Source: Akkermansiaceae bacterium
Lineage (GTDB): Bacteria > Verrucomicrobiota > Verrucomicrobiia > Verrucomicrobiales > Akkermansiaceae
DNA length: 64,000 nucleotides
NCBI GenBank assembly: GCA_028822935.1
Contig: JAPKCM010000005.1
Span: 1-64,000, forward strand
Direction of reading: 5' to 3'
The translations under genes and the position numbers were made by a program. Below are positions 54,243 through 61,892 of this stretch, one piece after another. The notes beneath the pieces are model-generated. The model did not search any database, had not been told where the DNA came from, and worked only from the letters and a program-made list of their open reading frames with translations. The stretch's first letter is position 1, and the number at the start of each line of letters is the position of its first letter.

Positions 54243-54914
54243 ATGATCCCACATCTAACCTCCGCATGCCGGGCCCTGGTCACAGGGCTTCTCGCCTTTT
54301 TTCTGCTGCAATCCCAAGTGATCGCCGCTGAAAAGCTCGTCGAACAAGTCGACCTCCATGATGAACCTCTCTCAGAGGTCGCCGACTACCTGCGAAAGGT
54401 CAGCGCCGATCTGAGCGGGGGAAAAGGACGCAATGTCCTCCTCGACCCCAAGGTCGACCCCAACATCAAGATCACTCTCTCGCTTCAAAAAGTCTCCCTC
54501 AGCACCGTCTTAGGATACGTCGCGGAAGTGAGCGGACTCGACTACCGCGTCGATAAGCACGCCATCGTCTTCACCCATCGCCGGGGACCGAATGCCCGCA
54601 GCCTTCCCGGTCTCCGCCGGATGTCTGTTTGGGTTTCGAAGCGAATCCAAGCGGTGCGATTTAAGGAAATCGACTTCCACAAAGAACCTCTCAGCGATGT
54701 CGCAGCCTTTCTCGCCAAGCGCAGCCTCGAACTAGATCCTGAGAAAAAAGGCGTGAACATCGTGCTCTCCAAGGGCGTCGATCCCACCACCTTAATCACC
54801 TTGAAACTGAGCGATGTCCCGATGACCAGCATCCTCAAATACGTCTCCGGAGCCACCGACCTCCGCATCCGCGTGGATGGCAATGCCGTCGTCTTTCTAC
54901 CTTCGAAAAAATAG
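54243..54914 (+). CDS. secreted protein of two tandem STN-like domains
   Basis: A 223-aa exported protein from ATG 54243 (open frame extends to 54204). Signal peptide ends near AEKLVEQ. Two clearly homologous halves follow: VDLHDEPLSEVADYLRK...NVLLDPKVDPNIKITL...VLGYVAE, and IDFHKEPLSDVAAFLAK...NIVLSKGVDPTTLITL...ILKYVSG, each ending in a hydrophobic A(I/V)VF strand. Each resembles the secretin/TonB short N-terminal (STN) domain. There is no secretin pore, plug domain or TM segment, so it is a stand-alone periplasmic adaptor of unknown partner. Confidence 0.75.
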   Translation: MIPHLTSACRALVTGLLAFFLLQSQVIAAEKLVEQVDLHDEPLSEVADYLRKVSADLSGGKGRNVLLDPKVDPNIKITLSLQKVSLSTVLGYVAEVSGLDYRVDKHAIVFTHRRGPNARSLPGLRRMSVWVSKRIQAVRFKEIDFHKEPLSDVAAFLAKRSLELDPEKKGVNIVLSKGVDPTTLITLKLSDVPMTSILKYVSGATDLRIRVDGNAVVFLPSKK

Positions 54915-55204
54915 CCGTTCTCGCTTCCGATCAAGGAATGGCAAATCACCTTGCCCGCCGAGGCTCTATCCAAGTATTCCATAGGGGTGAATTCGGAAGG
55001 TCGTTTTGAAGGAAAGAGCGTCTTGTTGGGGGAGGCTCGACTCCTCCCCGACTTGTCTCCGGGGTTAAAATCCTGAATTCCATCCACTAATACTACTCCG
55101 GAGCTTTGGACCTCTGTCCCTTCAGGACCAAGAAGGGAACGCAGGATGAAGTGGAGAACTTGGGTTCCGCTAGCAGTGGCTCTGGCTTTGCACGCCCTAC
55201 TCAT
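54915..55204. other. intergenic stretch before minus-strand terminator, nothing recognised
   Basis: Together with the terminator this makes a gap of about 340 bases between convergent genes. No open frame with good start or coding character, repeat or RNA-like structure was recognised apart from the terminator at 55205-55234. Confidence 0.35.
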
Positions 55205-55234
55205 AAAAAAGGCGACCCTTTTGGGGACGCCTTT
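55205..55234 (-). terminator. rho-independent terminator of the PQQ-propeller lipoprotein gene
   Basis: On the minus strand, GGCGTCCCC pairs with GGGTCGCC around an AAA-type loop (one mismatch) and is followed by a run of six T (A-run at 55205-55210 on the plus strand). It lies 20 bases after the stop at 55254. Confidence 0.8.
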
Positions 55235-55253
55235 GATCTAAAAAAAGGCAACT

Positions 55254-56858
55254 CTACTTCTTCCCGATCGCGTAGATGTGGGTCTGGGTCGCGATGTAGA
55301 CGGTGTTGTTCGCCACCATCGCGCTGGAGTAAATCGGCGCAGGAAATTCGATGAGAGCGAGTTGCTCGAGTTCCTTGCCCGCCTTCAAAATGTGCAGCTC
55401 GCCATCTTCCGTTCCCAACCAGACTTTGCCATCGGCCACGAGGGTTGAACCCCAAATGCGGGACTGGGTTTCGTGCACCCAGTATTGCTTCCCGGTCTTG
55501 GCATCGTAACAGTGAATGTCGCCATCGTATTCTGCTGCGTAGACGAGTCCGTCCGCCACGCTCATGGTGGAAATGGAGCGACCGATTTCTTTCGAGCTCC
55601 AGACTGTCTTTCCATCTGCGCCAATACAAGTGATCAAGCCGACGCCGTCGCCGTGCTCAGGATCTTGGCCGATCATGGTGTAAACAAGACCATCATAAAT
55701 AACGGTCGTGCCGATCACCTCACTGGGGCCCGCGTAGGTGGCATACTTGATGGGCTTGCCATCCTTCTCACGATACTCGGCTGGGTTGCAATTATGACGC
55801 CAGAGTTCTTTTAAAATCCCAAAGCCTTCCTCATCAGGAACAGGCGTGGGCTCAAAGGCGTAAACAAATCCGTCTCCACCACCCCAGACGATCGCGTCTT
55901 TTCCACCAATCTTTCCGTGAGCGGGCGAAGACCAACTCGCGTGAAGCACGCGGGACGAAACTCCAGCGGCTTCCTCGCCAACCAGTTCTCCGCTCTTCTT
56001 ATCGAGCGCGACCAAGGATGGTGCACCTTCGTTTGGAATATTGGTGTGGGACCAATCAACTCCATTGGAAGTCGAGGTGAAAAGCATGTCGCCCACCAAG
56101 ACCGGCGAGCAGGACGAAACGTTGTGCGGGAAGATTCCCAGCTCAGCACGCATGTCGTAAACCCAAATGATGTCGGCGGTCTTGTCCCCGATTGCGACAG
56201 GCTCGCCATCGGTCGAGGAATACTTTGCTTCGTCCTTGAAAGGACCGTCGTTGCCATTGGCCATGCCATTGACATCGAGGCAAATCACTTCGCCGCGGTT
56301 CGTGACGAGCCACATGCGGTCGCCTTCCACTGCGGGAGACGAGCAGAGGCCGACGTATTCCCAGTCGCTCACCTTACCGGCACCGAGCTTGGGAATGACG
56401 AGCTGCCAGAGATATTCGCCGGTCTTCTCGTCGAGCGCCATGAGGACACCGCGGTCACCCTGCTGCTTCTCATCGCGCGGAGATTCGTTGTTCGTGCCAA
56501 CATAAACGCGGCCTCCTGCGACCACGGTATTTCCGTAGGCCTGGGATCCGAGCTTGGCGGCCCATTTGATATTCTTGGACTCGTCGAGGAGGGCGGCTTC
56601 GGTATCGTCGTCGAGCTCTCCAGGGAGAATGTCGACAGGGAGATCCCTGGCATTACCAACCATGTTGCGGGTGCCGTCACGGCCCCACATAGGCCATTCT
56701 TTCGTGCTTTCAAAAGCGGCTGTTCCGCTGGCCTTGGTCTCGACCTTGGCAGTTGGTTCTTCGCTTTTTTCGGCAGGTGCCGCTTTCGCGTCAGGTGTCT
56801 CCTTACAGGAAACAAGAAGAGTGAGTCCGGTAAAAAGGAGTCCGGTAGAGGTTTTCAT
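55254..56858 (-). CDS. PQQ-type beta-propeller lipoprotein
   Basis: A 534-aa lipoprotein with lipobox LVSC (Cys18) and a PQQ-binding-like (PQQ_2) eight-bladed propeller. Blade motifs of the form VVAGGRVYVGT, LMALDEKTGEYLWQL, DGFVYAFEP, MVANNTVYIATQ, and AAEYDGDIHCYDAKTGKQYW recur about every 50 residues after a variable Ala/Glu-rich linker (20-50). No catalytic cofactor-binding Asp/Cys pair specific to quinoprotein dehydrogenases is obvious, so it may be a structural propeller like BamB rather than a dehydrogenase. The 760-aa propeller gene lies 32 bases upstream on the same strand; a strong terminator follows. Confidence 0.9.
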   Translation of the reverse strand: MKTSTGLLFTGLTLLVSCKETPDAKAAPAEKSEEPTAKVETKASGTAAFESTKEWPMWGRDGTRNMVGNARDLPVDILPGELDDDTEAALLDESKNIKWAAKLGSQAYGNTVVAGGRVYVGTNNESPRDEKQQGDRGVLMALDEKTGEYLWQLVIPKLGAGKVSDWEYVGLCSSPAVEGDRMWLVTNRGEVICLDVNGMANGNDGPFKDEAKYSSTDGEPVAIGDKTADIIWVYDMRAELGIFPHNVSSCSPVLVGDMLFTSTSNGVDWSHTNIPNEGAPSLVALDKKSGELVGEEAAGVSSRVLHASWSSPAHGKIGGKDAIVWGGGDGFVYAFEPTPVPDEEGFGILKELWRHNCNPAEYREKDGKPIKYATYAGPSEVIGTTVIYDGLVYTMIGQDPEHGDGVGLITCIGADGKTVWSSKEIGRSISTMSVADGLVYAAEYDGDIHCYDAKTGKQYWVHETQSRIWGSTLVADGKVWLGTEDGELHILKAGKELEQLALIEFPAPIYSSAMVANNTVYIATQTHIYAIGKK

Positions 56859-56890
56859 AGCGATGTAGTTTTGAGAGTTGAGGCGAAGAA

Positions 56891-59173
56891 TTATTCTCCA
56901 GCAGTGATTTTAATATTGTCGACGTAAACCCGCTTCTGGGCTTGAGGAGAAAAGGCGAAGACGCCGGGGGCGCCTTGGGGATGAAGACGTTTGACGGGAA
57001 CCTCGATGGTCCACTCGGCAGGCTCGGGCCCACCCTTTGCGTAGGCCTTCGCCAAGATCGCGCCGGATCCGTCACCGTTGTCCTTGATGGCGGTCTTGAG
57101 GTGATACCAGGTGTTCGCCTTGATCGGAAACTTGACCGCTTGCTGAACGCGCTCGTAGTTGCTGGAAACTTCGAGTTGGTTCTTATTACCTACGAGCGTG
57201 ATGCGGTAGCGCTGGTTCACGAGGCCGACCTCGGATTTGATGCGACGGTTGCCATCGGTCATGATATCGGCTTCGAGCACATAGTTTTTCATGTCCTCGC
57301 CGCCGAAGAAATTCATGGTGCGCTGGAAGAGAAGGTTATCGAGACGGTTCGCGATGACCTTGGAGCCATCTTTTTCAAGCACGTGCCACTTAATGCGGGC
57401 ACCGAGCCAAGCGAGCGGCGGGAAGTTTACCTTTTCACCCTTAAACTCCATCTTGAGTTCGACCCTTTCGAAATCTTCGGAGTAGCCGACCGAGGCCTCG
57501 ACCCGACCACGAGTGGTCGCGGACATTCCTTTGTAGGTCACTTTGAGGGCACCTGCCGAAATCGCGGCATCAGCGGCGGCGGTCAGCTTGCCCGTTTTCG
57601 CATCAAGAGTGGCATCGACCTTCGCCTTCACCCTGGCAGTGGGTGGAATGAACTTTTCCCAAGAAAGCGCTTCGGTGATTACTTCGACGCGGTGGCCTCG
57701 TTGATCGAGCCCGTAAACTTTGAACTCCTGAGTCTTGCCCGGAGCGATCGCGAACTCAGCAGGAACAATCTGGAGTTGAGCAACTTCGCCGAGAACATCT
57801 TTTTCATCGGTGCCCTTGTTGGTTTTATAATCACGATCCTTATCGCCAAAGCAGTAGAGACCATCGCGCGTGGAGAGATACACTTTCCCGGCCCAAATGA
57901 TCGGCGCCGCGAGAGCCTTCACCCCGCTGCCACTCTCATCCTTGATCTCTGCCTTGGAGAGAACCTTTCCTTGCTCATCGACAATAGCGAAGGTGCCTTC
58001 GAAGAACGGGGCGTAGATTTTTCCATCGCCATGGATCGGTGAGGCGTGAATCTGATCGGGAGCGATCTTGGTATGCCAGACTGTTTTTCCGTCAGCAGCA
58101 TTCACCGCGATGAGTTCGCCGGTGAAGTTTGTCGTGTAAACGCGATCCTTGACCAAGATGGGCGAGCTGGTGAAGCCGATGTGATCGTCATTGCGCCAAG
58201 CTTCCGCATCGGGAGGGAGAACGATCTGCTCTGCGGGATACTCGGTGGGGATGTTCAGGCAGACGAGACGGCCCTTGGAAGTGGAGTCGATATTCTCCTT
58301 TCCGTGGATTGCGATGAGCTTGTCTTTTCCATAGAGGAGAACCTGTGAGTTGACGCCACCTTGGGAAAGCTGAAAACGCCAGACAGGAGCACCCGTGCGG
58401 GCATTGACGCAAACGATGTTTCCGCAGCCCGTTCCGGCATAGAAAACGCGCTGATCACCGAGTTGTCCGAAGACCGGCATCGAGAAGGAGCTATCCACCG
58501 GACGGATTCCAGGGCTGGAATACCAAACGAGCTCGCCCGTGATTTTATCGAAGGCATAAAAACGATCCCGCGCAGGACCAGTTGTTCCCCAGTTTGCGGT
58601 GACGCAGTGGAAGATCACGAGTGGGCCATCGACCGCCGCCGATCCCGTCCGGCCATTTGGAAAAGTGAGGCGGGAAAGTTCCTCCATGAGGGAGATCTCC
58701 CAAAGCTGCTCGCCATCCGCAGTGAATGCGACACAGCGTCCATTGGAAGTTTGGAGGTAGACATTGCCAGTCTCGGCATCAACCACAGGCGATCCGACGC
58801 CGTAGCGATTGTAGACCACGTCTGAAATATAGTCGCTGAAGCGTTTCTCCCATTTCTTCTCACCCGTCTTGGCGTCAAGGCAGAGGAGAATCTCCTGAAC
58901 ATCCTCTGCGGGGTCAGGGCCGTCCTGACCGTATCCGAAGGCGTAAAGGTTGCCGTTAGCGATCACGGGAGCACCTGCACTATTGAGGTCGTATTTCCAA
59001 AGTTGATTGGAGCCGCCCACTTCCCACTCACTCGGAAGGTTTGTTTCGTGAGTGGTGCCATTTTGGTCAGGACCGCGCCAGTTCAACCAACCATCGACCT
59101 GTGCAGAAGCAAGCGGAGTAGCGACTGCCAACGCACTCCAAAGGAAAATTCGAAAATTCATGAGGTATTTCAT
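56891..59173 (-). CDS. secreted PQQ-type beta-propeller protein with C-terminal lectin-like domain
   Basis: A 760-aa exported protein. Signal peptide 1-25 (start at 59173; a Met four codons downstream is equally plausible). The N-terminal 450 residues form a PQQ-like propeller opening WLNWRGPDQNGTTHETN, with blades such as ILLCLDAKTGEKKWEKRF and LIAVNAADGKTVWHTKI. Residues 460-560 are an Ig-like insertion (VPAEFAIAPGKTQEFKVYG), and 590-755 a concanavalin-like beta sandwich (VLEADIMTDGNRRIKSEVG, YHLKTAIKDNGDG). It is followed at 32 bases by a second propeller lipoprotein, so the pair is likely one operon. Function not established. Confidence 0.9.
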   Translation of the reverse strand: MKYLMNFRIFLWSALAVATPLASAQVDGWLNWRGPDQNGTTHETNLPSEWEVGGSNQLWKYDLNSAGAPVIANGNLYAFGYGQDGPDPAEDVQEILLCLDAKTGEKKWEKRFSDYISDVVYNRYGVGSPVVDAETGNVYLQTSNGRCVAFTADGEQLWEISLMEELSRLTFPNGRTGSAAVDGPLVIFHCVTANWGTTGPARDRFYAFDKITGELVWYSSPGIRPVDSSFSMPVFGQLGDQRVFYAGTGCGNIVCVNARTGAPVWRFQLSQGGVNSQVLLYGKDKLIAIHGKENIDSTSKGRLVCLNIPTEYPAEQIVLPPDAEAWRNDDHIGFTSSPILVKDRVYTTNFTGELIAVNAADGKTVWHTKIAPDQIHASPIHGDGKIYAPFFEGTFAIVDEQGKVLSKAEIKDESGSGVKALAAPIIWAGKVYLSTRDGLYCFGDKDRDYKTNKGTDEKDVLGEVAQLQIVPAEFAIAPGKTQEFKVYGLDQRGHRVEVITEALSWEKFIPPTARVKAKVDATLDAKTGKLTAAADAAISAGALKVTYKGMSATTRGRVEASVGYSEDFERVELKMEFKGEKVNFPPLAWLGARIKWHVLEKDGSKVIANRLDNLLFQRTMNFFGGEDMKNYVLEADIMTDGNRRIKSEVGLVNQRYRITLVGNKNQLEVSSNYERVQQAVKFPIKANTWYHLKTAIKDNGDGSGAILAKAYAKGGPEPAEWTIEVPVKRLHPQGAPGVFAFSPQAQKRVYVDNIKITAGE

Positions 59174-59251
59174 ACGGCTAAAGTGGGCTAAACTCTCATC
59201 TTTCCACCCGAATCCGTCAAGCAGTGGCTCTACTCATTCCAATTACTCCGT

Positions 59252-59457
59252 AATTTATTAAAATTTCAGCATTCACCTCGCCAATCCTCATCACCGGAGT
59301 GTCTCTGGCTCACTCCGCTCTCACAACCGACGTCGCATGGACTCGCACTGACCCTGAAAACACCAGTCCAAAAGTGACCTTCACGGCTCCCAGCAGCGGC
59401 ACGGTGAACTCCGAAAGCTCCGCTTTCTATGGGTTCGATAGTTCTGCCGTGAGGGCG
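59252..59457 (+). pseudogene. possible Ig-like-domain relic
   Basis: A plus-strand frame opening after an in-frame TAA near 59252 reads as surface-protein-like sequence (AFTSPILITGVSLAHS, AWTRTDPENTSPKVTFT, APSSGTVNSES) and then runs into the antisense of the esterase gene. There is no start and no remaining gene body. It is weak evidence for a decayed surface protein between the propeller and esterase genes. Confidence 0.2.
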
Positions 59458-60366
59458 CTACTTCTTCGCCTGTTCGAAGAGCCACTCGTGGACCTTCACA
59501 TCGCTGGTCACATCACCCGAGATGCCATGACCCGCTTCGGGGAACTCGGTGTATTTGAAAACCTTCGACCGCTTCAGTTCCTCGGCGCAGTTCCTCGCAT
59601 ACTCAGGTTTCACCACAGTGTCTTTCGCGCCGTGGAAAGACCAAATTGGCATCGACTTGAGCTTCCCTACTCCCGAAGCCCCACCCGCGATGGGGATCCC
59701 GGCCGCAAAAATCTTGGGCTCCTCTTTTAGGAAATGCCAAGTCCCGAACCCTCCCATGGAGTAGCCAATCACATAGACGCGCTTCTCATCGATAATCGGA
59801 AGCTTCTTGAGGAGATCTTTGATGAGAGAAATGGTCTCATCACCCGGAGCATCGTCCCAACCCCCGCCAGTCCCTCCATGAGGCTGATAACAAAGCGGCG
59901 CGAGCACAAGGCAGGGTCGCTCTTTGTAATTGGAGTCCTGGGCAAACTTTCTCGCGAAACCGGTTTGCTTCCCGTTCTCGTCATTATCGCTTTTCCCGTG
60001 AAGCGAAATCACCAGCGGCACCTTGGAATTCCCGTCCAAGTCCTTCCCCCCGTAAAAGGCGTAAGGAAGCTTCCCGTGCTCCGCGAGCACCCAGTCGCCG
60101 GTGATGAGATGGGAATACTCCCCTTCCAACTCCTTCGGCTCCGGTTCGGGGGCTTTCGCTTCTTCTTTGATGAAAGTGCGGTCGGCTTCGATCAGCCGAT
60201 CCAGAGGAATCGTGAACACCTTCCCATCATTGTCGCGCTTCAGCGTGACCTTCGTTTCAGTGGCCGAGACAAAAGTCGCCTCAAGCGGCTTCCCGGCGGT
60301 CGAGGTCCAAGTGCGGGCCGGAGCGCTCAGCATTCCGAGCGCGAAAATAAGTGCGGTTAGTTTCAT
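59458..60366 (-). CDS. secreted esterase-type alpha/beta hydrolase with SHD1-like N-domain
   Basis: A 302-aa exported protein. Signal peptide 1-18; residues 19-70 form an SHD1 (SLA1 homology)-like module, RTWTSTAGKPLEATFVSA then DGKVFTIPLDRLIEADRTF, common in PVC bacteria. The C-terminal two-thirds are an alpha/beta hydrolase with nucleophile elbow GYSMGG (Ser203), Asp249 in GAKDT and His280 in EAGHGIS as likely triad. Sequence around PLVISLHG and WDDAPGDE fits the phospholipase/carboxylesterase or feruloyl-esterase-like group. It may remove ester groups from plant or algal glycans. It is monocistronic between a propeller operon and the DUF4230 gene. Confidence 0.88.
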   Translation of the reverse strand: MKLTALIFALGMLSAPARTWTSTAGKPLEATFVSATETKVTLKRDNDGKVFTIPLDRLIEADRTFIKEEAKAPEPEPKELEGEYSHLITGDWVLAEHGKLPYAFYGGKDLDGNSKVPLVISLHGKSDNDENGKQTGFARKFAQDSNYKERPCLVLAPLCYQPHGGTGGGWDDAPGDETISLIKDLLKKLPIIDEKRVYVIGYSMGGFGTWHFLKEEPKIFAAGIPIAGGASGVGKLKSMPIWSFHGAKDTVVKPEYARNCAEELKRSKVFKYTEFPEAGHGISGDVTSDVKVHEWLFEQAKK

Positions 60367-60601
60367 GGCTGAAGAAGGTTACGAATCCCGAGATATACTC
60401 GATAGAAGCGACACCCGGAAGGCCTTTTTCCAGGGAAACAGTTTCCCCCCTACTCTTTTATAATTCTCCAACGTCTCCATGGAGCTTATTGTCTATCTCT
60501 TCGCCGCGAAACATCACCACCTCACCACGCCAATTTTTTTTCAGCAAAATAATGCCTCCGGTAATACGCTGAAAGGTAATCGTTCCTTTGAAAAGGGAGC
60601 C

Positions 60602-61255
60602 CTAGTTTGGTTGCCACTCATAGGCTCCTTGGCTCAAATCTTCCAAGCGTCTCTGGATCACCCGCTCAGCAGATTCCAGGATATCGCTGTGCTCCTCGGC
60701 ATCGATACGGGCCTGTTCTTGCAGGAGGTTCGTCACCTTTTGGATGTCCTCCTCGCTCACCTTGTTCACCACTCCGCTCTTGAAAAAGAAAATCTCATAG
60801 TCGAGCTGCTCCACGCTCAGCACCTTGGCTTTAGGCCATTCGCCCACCACTTTGTCGCCTTCCAGCTCAAAACCCTCGAACCCAGTGAGATCAAAGCCCG
60901 CTTTGATGAGGAAGTCGCCTTTCACGATGAGCATTTTGTCAGAGCCAAGCCACTTCGTTTCATATTTCACCATGCTTTGGACCTTCCGCTCGACCACTGC
61001 CAGCTCCCGCATTTCCGCACGAGCAAGGGTGACCCTGGAGCCACTCACCGTGACTTCACTATCGGTCACATTTCGTAAGGCTTCCGCAAGGCGATCCACG
61101 GGTGACATCGCGGGCTTGCCCACAAAATAGTAAAACGCCGCCATTCCCCCAACGAGAAGAACGGTCAACCCGCCGAAGAAGGCGAGGATACGGCTACCCC
61201 TCCGGCGCTTAGGCGGGACGGAAGGTGGTGGAAAGGAAAAATCGCAGTCACTCAT
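60602..61255 (-). CDS. DUF4230 membrane-anchored protein
   Basis: A 217-aa protein with a Pro/Arg-rich cytoplasmic N-terminus, one TM helix (about 24-45) and a periplasmic DUF4230 domain. The characteristic sequence is MLIVKGDFLIKAGFDLTGFEGFELEG, split here as IVKGDFLIKAGFDLT and the downstream KVVGEWPKAKVLSVEQLDY, followed by the EEHSDILESAERVIQRRL helix. DUF4230 function is unknown; the family is assigned from memory of its consensus. It stands between the esterase and the gene at 61355, transcribed divergently from the latter. Confidence 0.78.
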   Translation of the reverse strand: MSDCDFSFPPPSVPPKRRRGSRILAFFGGLTVLLVGGMAAFYYFVGKPAMSPVDRLAEALRNVTDSEVTVSGSRVTLARAEMRELAVVERKVQSMVKYETKWLGSDKMLIVKGDFLIKAGFDLTGFEGFELEGDKVVGEWPKAKVLSVEQLDYEIFFFKSGVVNKVSEEDIQKVTNLLQEQARIDAEEHSDILESAERVIQRRLEDLSQGAYEWQPN

Positions 61256-61354
61256 AAGGGGGGAAGTGGGGAAAGGTCGTGGAAAAAGCGGCGCGGGCCT
61301 TTCGTCTTGCCTTCGCTGGTGCGAAGTGTTGACTCCCCACAGTTAAAAACAACC

Positions 61355-61855
61355 GTGAACGCCTACGAAATCTATCAGGAAATTGACCACACCCTTGTCG
61401 CCGACATGTGCCAGTGGATCCGTGAAAATGACAAAAACCTCTACAACTCTGCCATCGGGAGTCTCGCGGCGAATCGCAAGCTGAGACCGATCTTCATTCA
61501 GAAGAAGAAGCCGGTTGATCAGTATGCTTGGCTTCACAAAACGCTCAAGCTCCGCACCAGCGACACCGTGGGCGAGCACCTCTTCCAAGTCTGGTTCATG
61601 AAAGGTCAACAAGAAGTCCTAAAAGCCTTCTGCGATGGCATGGAGATCGAGCACGATGGTGCAGGCCAAGTGGAAGGAGACCTTCCGAAGGAACTCGCCG
61701 CCGACAAGCTCACGAGCACCGTCGACACTCTGGTGGGTCCTCATGATCCCAAGCTCATCACACTTTACCTGCGCGTCTTCAACCTGCAGCGCCCTGGAGG
61801 CTGGGACTCTCTCAGCGAGATCCTCAGCTCTGATGAGCGACTGAAGCTCAGCTGA
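61355..61855 (+). CDS. hypothetical cytoplasmic protein, 166 aa
   Basis: No family is recognised. The GTG at 61355 (protein starting NAYEIYQEIDHTLV) is preferred; the frame is open to 61307 with poor-quality residues. The product is acidic, mostly helical, with YQEIDHTLVADMCQWIREND and KKKPVDQYAWLHKTLKLR stretches and no signal peptide or TM segment. It is divergent from the DUF4230 gene and convergent with the OmpA-type gene. Confidence 0.7.
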   Translation: MNAYEIYQEIDHTLVADMCQWIRENDKNLYNSAIGSLAANRKLRPIFIQKKKPVDQYAWLHKTLKLRTSDTVGEHLFQVWFMKGQQEVLKAFCDGMEIEHDGAGQVEGDLPKELAADKLTSTVDTLVGPHDPKLITLYLRVFNLQRPGGWDSLSEILSSDERLKLS

Positions 61856-61892
61856 GTTGTCTAAACTTTAATCTGACGAGAAGTCATCGCGC

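Noticed and set aside
57000-58042. 366-aa plus-strand frame opposite the large propeller gene
   Set aside because: Antisense shadow of a well-supported PQQ-type propeller protein.
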